Shown here: piece after piece, positions 60,630-64,000 of the stretch
Layout of the letters: the number at the start of each line of letters is the position of its first letter
Position numbering within the stretch: the stretch's first letter is position 1
Assembly (NCBI RefSeq): GCF_000519085.1
Contig: NZ_KI912577.1
Coordinates: 3,404,035 to 3,468,034, forward strand
Length of the DNA stretch: 64,000 nt
DNA from: Methylobacterium sp. 10
GTDB taxonomy: Bacteria; Pseudomonadota; Alphaproteobacteria; Rhizobiales; Beijerinckiaceae
Direction of reading: 5' to 3'
The notes under the pieces: generated by a model
The model's database searches: none
What the model saw: only the letters and a program-made list of their open reading frames with translations
Told to the model about the DNA's origin: nothing
Made by a program: the position numbers and the translations under genes

Positions 60630-63179
60630 ATGGGGCTGATGACGGTGCGGCGTAGCAGACAAGACCGGGGACGGGACCAGTACCGGATGGCCATTGGATT
60701 GAGCGGTCTCGCGACATTGGTCGCCGCCATGCCGGCTCCAGCGTCGGCGGCGGTCGAGCATGCCGGCCCGGCCGCAGCGATGGGTCGACCACACCTCGTC
60801 CAGGCATCGGCGCTCATGCCGGTCCAGGACGGGGCGATCGACTTCGCTCTTCCCGCCATACCCCTCGACGAAGCGCTCGCAGCCTATGGCGCGGCCAGCG
60901 GCGTTCAGCTGATCTATGACAGCAGCGCCACCCGACATCTGCGCTCGGTCGCGGTCGTCGGACGCTACGACCGTGCGGAAGGGTTGCGGCGGCTCCTGGC
61001 CGGCACGGGATTGACACCCCAGTTCACCGCTGAGCGCTCCGCCACCCTCCTGCGCGTGGTGGCACAGGCCGATATCGTCGCCCCGGATCAGGCCGGGGCC
61101 GTCGCCCTCGACGTGCTGGAGGTGACGGGCGAGAACGCCATCGGTCCCGTCCACGGCTATGTCGCCCGCCGCAGCGCCACCGCGACTAAGACCGGAACGC
61201 CTATCCTCGAGACCCCTCAGGCCATCAACGTGGTCGGGCGTAAGGAGATCGAGGACCGTCAGGCCCAGAGCGTCAGTCAGGCCCTGCTCTACACGCCCGG
61301 CGTGATGAACCAGTACGGTACGGATGTGCGCTATGATTGGCTATATGTCCGCGGCTTCGTGCCGGGCCGCTACCTCGATGGATTGCGGCTACCCTTCGGA
61401 GCCCGAGGCTACTCGCAACCGCGGGTCGAATCCTATGGTCTCGAGCGTGTCGAGTTGCTGAAGGGGCCGTCATCGGGACTGTATGGTCAGAATTCCCCAG
61501 GGGGCCTGCTCAACCTCGTGAGCAAGCGCCCGACGGCGACGCCGCTGCGTGAAATCCAACTCCAGACCGGCAGTTTCGGGCGTGCGCAGGCCGCCTTCGA
61601 CCTGTCTGGGCCGATCGATCCGGATGGCAAGATCCTCTATCGGCTGACCGGTCTGGCCCGCACCACGGGGACGCAGCTCGATTATCTGGAGGAAGACCGC
61701 GTCTTCATCGCGCCGAGCCTCACCCTGAGGCCGGATACCGATACGTCCCTGACGATCCTGTCGCAGTATCTCAACATCGACTCGCCCGGAGGCGGAGCGC
61801 CGCAGGGCCTGCCCGCCCTCGGCACCCTCTACGCGAACCCGAAGGGCCGCATCCCTACGAACCGCTTTATCGGAGAACCGAATTACGACCGGTTCAAGCT
61901 GCAGCAGGGCTTCATTGGATACGCGTTCGAGCATCGCTTCAACGACGTCTGGACCGTCCGGCAGAATCTGCGTTACTCGCATGTCGACGCCAATACCCAG
62001 CGTGTGCAGGCGATCGGCCTCGGCGCCGATAACAGCACGCTCTCCCGCTACGCCTGGGCCTTCCCGGAGCGGTCGGACCTGTTCAACATCGACAACCAGG
62101 CCGAAGCCCGCTTCTCCACCGGTCCCTTCGCGCATACGCTTCTCCTCGGCGCGGACTACCTGCGCGAGGACGCCCGGTACGATGAGTCCCAGCTCCGGAT
62201 CGTGCCATCTGTCGACGTGTTCGCCCCGGTCTATGCCGGCACGGTCACGCGTCCCCCGCTCGGTACGCGGATCACCCAGGGACGAAACCAGACCGGACTC
62301 TACGCGCAGGACGAGATCCGCTTCGGCGGCTTCCGCCTGACCGTCAGCGGGCGTCAGGACTGGGCCGACGCGGTGACCCGCACGACGAATGCTGCGACCG
62401 GCGCGCTCACACGAGTGAAACAGGATGACGCCGCCTTCACGGGCCGCGTCGGACTGAGCTATCTGCTGGATGGCGGATTGGCCCCTTACATCAGCTACGC
62501 GACCTCGTTCCAACCCACGGCCGGGACGGATCGAGCCGGTCAGCCCTTCGCACCGACGGAGGGTGAGCAGATCGAAGGCGGCATCAAGTTTCAGCCGCCC
62601 GGCACGAACCTCCTCATGACGGGAACGGTGTTCGATCTGACGCAGAAGAACGTTCTGACACCGGACCAGTCGGATTTCCGGTTCAATACGCAGACCGGTG
62701 AGGCCCGCGTCCGCGGCGTGGAACTGGAGGTCAAGGCCAGCCTGACCGAGAGCCTCGACCTGATCGCCTCCTACGCCACCATGAACAGCGAGATCACCAA
62801 GGCGAATGCGAATGCGGCCGGGGCAAGCATCATCGGGAACGAACTCCCCTTCGTGCCCCAGCACCAGGCATCGGCTTGGCTCGACTACACGTTCCGAACG
62901 GGCGATTGGGCTGGGCTCGGCCTCGGGGCGGGCGTGCGCTACATCGGCGCGTCGGTCGGGGACAACGCCAACCTCTATCATATCCCGGTCGTTACCTTGG
63001 TCGACGCGGCCATTCGGTATGATTTCGGTTACCGCTATCCAGCGCTCAAAGGCGTGGATCTCGCCGTCAATGCGACGAACTTGTTCGATAAGACCTACGT
63101 ATCGACCTGCATCGCTGCGACCGGCTGCTTCTACGGCAATCGTCAAACTGTGCTGGCGACGTTGCGCTACCGTTGGTGA
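60630..63179 (+). CDS. TonB-dependent siderophore receptor with STN signalling domain
   Basis: An 849-residue outer-membrane receptor. A signal peptide near residues 20-40 is followed by an STN domain (about 65-155: IDFALPAIPLDEALAAYGAASGVQLIYD), a TonB-box-like DVLEVTG, the plug (ETPQAINVVGRKEIEDRQ, RVELLKGPSSGLYGQNSPGG) and a 22-strand barrel ending in YRW. This is the FpvA/FecA-like transducing class for ferric hydroxamate-type siderophores; the ligand is unknown. Start 60630 or 60639. It is the target of the FecIR system. Confidence 0.93.
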   Translation: MGLMTVRRSRQDRGRDQYRMAIGLSGLATLVAAMPAPASAAVEHAGPAAAMGRPHLVQASALMPVQDGAIDFALPAIPLDEALAAYGAASGVQLIYDSSATRHLRSVAVVGRYDRAEGLRRLLAGTGLTPQFTAERSATLLRVVAQADIVAPDQAGAVALDVLEVTGENAIGPVHGYVARRSATATKTGTPILETPQAINVVGRKEIEDRQAQSVSQALLYTPGVMNQYGTDVRYDWLYVRGFVPGRYLDGLRLPFGARGYSQPRVESYGLERVELLKGPSSGLYGQNSPGGLLNLVSKRPTATPLREIQLQTGSFGRAQAAFDLSGPIDPDGKILYRLTGLARTTGTQLDYLEEDRVFIAPSLTLRPDTDTSLTILSQYLNIDSPGGGAPQGLPALGTLYANPKGRIPTNRFIGEPNYDRFKLQQGFIGYAFEHRFNDVWTVRQNLRYSHVDANTQRVQAIGLGADNSTLSRYAWAFPERSDLFNIDNQAEARFSTGPFAHTLLLGADYLREDARYDESQLRIVPSVDVFAPVYAGTVTRPPLGTRITQGRNQTGLYAQDEIRFGGFRLTVSGRQDWADAVTRTTNAATGALTRVKQDDAAFTGRVGLSYLLDGGLAPYISYATSFQPTAGTDRAGQPFAPTEGEQIEGGIKFQPPGTNLLMTGTVFDLTQKNVLTPDQSDFRFNTQTGEARVRGVELEVKASLTESLDLIASYATMNSEITKANANAAGASIIGNELPFVPQHQASAWLDYTFRTGDWAGLGLGAGVRYIGASVGDNANLYHIPVVTLVDAAIRYDFGYRYPALKGVDLAVNATNLFDKTYVSTCIAATGCFYGNRQTVLATLRYRW

Positions 63180-63204
63180 ATAGCTGAAGACAACTTCTTT
63201 CCAC

Positions 63205-63440
63205 GCCTCCGGCTCTCTCGACCGGGTAAACCGACCGACAACGCCTATATCGAGTCGTTCAACGGTCGCCTCCGAGCGGAATGCTTGAACGCCTCGTGGT
63301 TCCTGTCGCTGGCGGATGCTCGCGAGCGCATTGCGGAATGGAGGTGCCACTACAAGGAAGATCGACCCCACACGGCCCTGGGCGGCTTAACGCCCCGAGG
63401 CTTCGCCAACCAGGCTGTCAAAGCTCGAGAACTTGCATAG
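63205..63440 (+). mobile_element. IS3-family transposase C-terminal fragment
   Basis: The plus strand reads RLSRPGKPTDNAYIESFNG, LRAECLNASWFLSLADA, and HTALGGLTPRGFANQA, ending at TAG 63440. This is the last 78 residues of an IS3 OrfB, including the DDE glutamate region. It has no start and is a remnant, differing in sequence from the copy on the other side of the receptor island. GCCACC/GGTGGC inverted bases near 63500-63515 may be part of the element end. Confidence 0.85.
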
Positions 63441-63582
63441 GCCGTGGATCACAAAGCGAGTCAACTTCAAACCGACGATGCACTAACTTCGAACCTGGGC
63501 CACCAAATGGTGGCAGGTCACAACTGCGCAAGCGCTGACGTCAGGCCTACCGGACGGCAGCAGCGGCGTCGGCCAATGCGCC

Positions 63583-64000
63583 TCATCCCGCGCGGTCGCA
63601 GCACATGCGGAGCATCAAGTCCCTGTAGATGGCCTGCGCCTCCTCGATCCGGTCGACAAGGCAGTACTCGTCCGTCTTATGACACTGCGCCGCCTCGCCG
63701 GGCCCTACGATCACCGTGGCGACTCCGTCGAATGCCGGCACGAGAGCCGATGCATCGGTGAAGTAGGGTGCCCCAGCTGGTTCCACCGACGCCCCGGTCC
63801 GCTCGCGCAGCAGCGACAGGAGCAGGGTGGCGGACGGATTTTCCGGCTCGGTAGCGAATCCAGGGAAGCTCGTAACAACCCGGATATCAGCCTCCGGTCC
63901 GAACAGGCGGCGGAGTTCGGCGATCAGCGCTTCGTGCTTCTGCTCCGGCAGGGTCCGGATATCCACGGTGAACTCGGCGAAGTCAGGGACGGAGTTGATG
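63583..64000 (-). CDS. M20 family peptidase/deacetylase (ArgE/DapE type), partial
   Basis: The minus strand holds the C-terminal 138 residues of an M20 metallopeptidase; the N-terminal catalytic part is beyond the right edge. NSVPDFAEFTVDIRTLPEQK is the usual start of the dimerisation-domain strand. The region from FTDASALVPAF to IVGPGEAAQCHKTDEY carries the final metal-binding histidine (CHKTDE). Acetylornithine deacetylase-like or succinyl-diaminopimelate desuccinylase-like enzymes fit best; the exact substrate is uncertain. Confidence 0.85.
   Translation of the reverse strand, partial: INSVPDFAEFTVDIRTLPEQKHEALIAELRRLFGPEADIRVVTSFPGFATEPENPSATLLLSLLRERTGASVEPAGAPYFTDASALVPAFDGVATVIVGPGEAAQCHKTDEYCLVDRIEEAQAIYRDLMLRMCCDRAG

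Overview
The window is a GC-rich bacterial chromosome segment with codon use, gene families and operon layouts typical of Alphaproteobacteria (Hyphomicrobiales). A Methylobacterium-like methylotroph is my best guess, resting on the fused urease gamma/beta subunit, the many FixL/FixJ and GlxA-type regulators and the accessory transport content. This is inferred from gene content; there is no rRNA or other phylogenetic marker here.

Layout. (1) 1-4907, minus strand: a urease operon read ureE-ureF-ureAB(fused)-ureC-ureG-ureD, with ureD cut by the window edge. (2) 5055-9380: a small unknown gene and a 1327-residue secreted serralysin-type RTX protease with long 86-residue tandem repeats. (3) 9747-12096: GntR regulator divergent from a PfkB sugar kinase, then a possible HlyC-like acyltransferase. 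(4) 12252-23380: accessory metabolism, with two GlxA-type regulators around a short-chain dehydrogenase, a two-subunit molybdenum hydroxylase (IorAB type), a SLAC1/TehA-type membrane protein, an EamA exporter, a zinc-type alcohol dehydrogenase with a LysR regulator, and an alpha/beta hydrolase. (5) 23403-32704: signalling, with a receiver-only protein, a FixL/FixJ-type pair next to a kinase fragment, a cNMP-binding/thioredoxin-reductase-like fusion lacking its CXXC, two tiny secreted proteins, another FixJ-like regulator and two AraC regulators. (6) 33685-47670: a phosphonate regulon, with phnGHIJKLMN (C-P lyase) on the minus strand, divergent phnF, then a second minus-strand group DUF1045-acetyltransferase-phnC-phnD-phnE-phnE. 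A PACE efflux gene with its LysR regulator separates the two. (7) 48063-57103, all minus strand: a locus encoding a DUF971 protein, an AprA-like flavoprotein, an AprB-like ferredoxin, a HEAT-repeat protein, a Crp/Fnr regulator, a complete SsuABC/NrtABC-type importer, a 7Fe ferredoxin and a ferredoxin-NADP reductase. (8) 57560-63440: a FecI-FecR-TonB receptor siderophore island bracketed by two unrelated IS3 transposase remnants. (9) The window ends inside an M20 peptidase/deacylase gene.

How the parts work together. Regions 1 and 6 are nutrient-scavenging systems (urea nitrogen; phosphonate phosphorus). Region 7 is the least explained: it looks like an import-plus-reduction pathway for a sulfur- or nitrogen-containing organic compound, with electrons plausibly passing from NADPH through the reductase and 7Fe ferredoxin to the AprAB-like enzyme. 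It is two transcription units separated by a clear intrinsic terminator and the regulator gene. This is the best candidate in the window for an undescribed system; its substrate cannot be read from the sequence.
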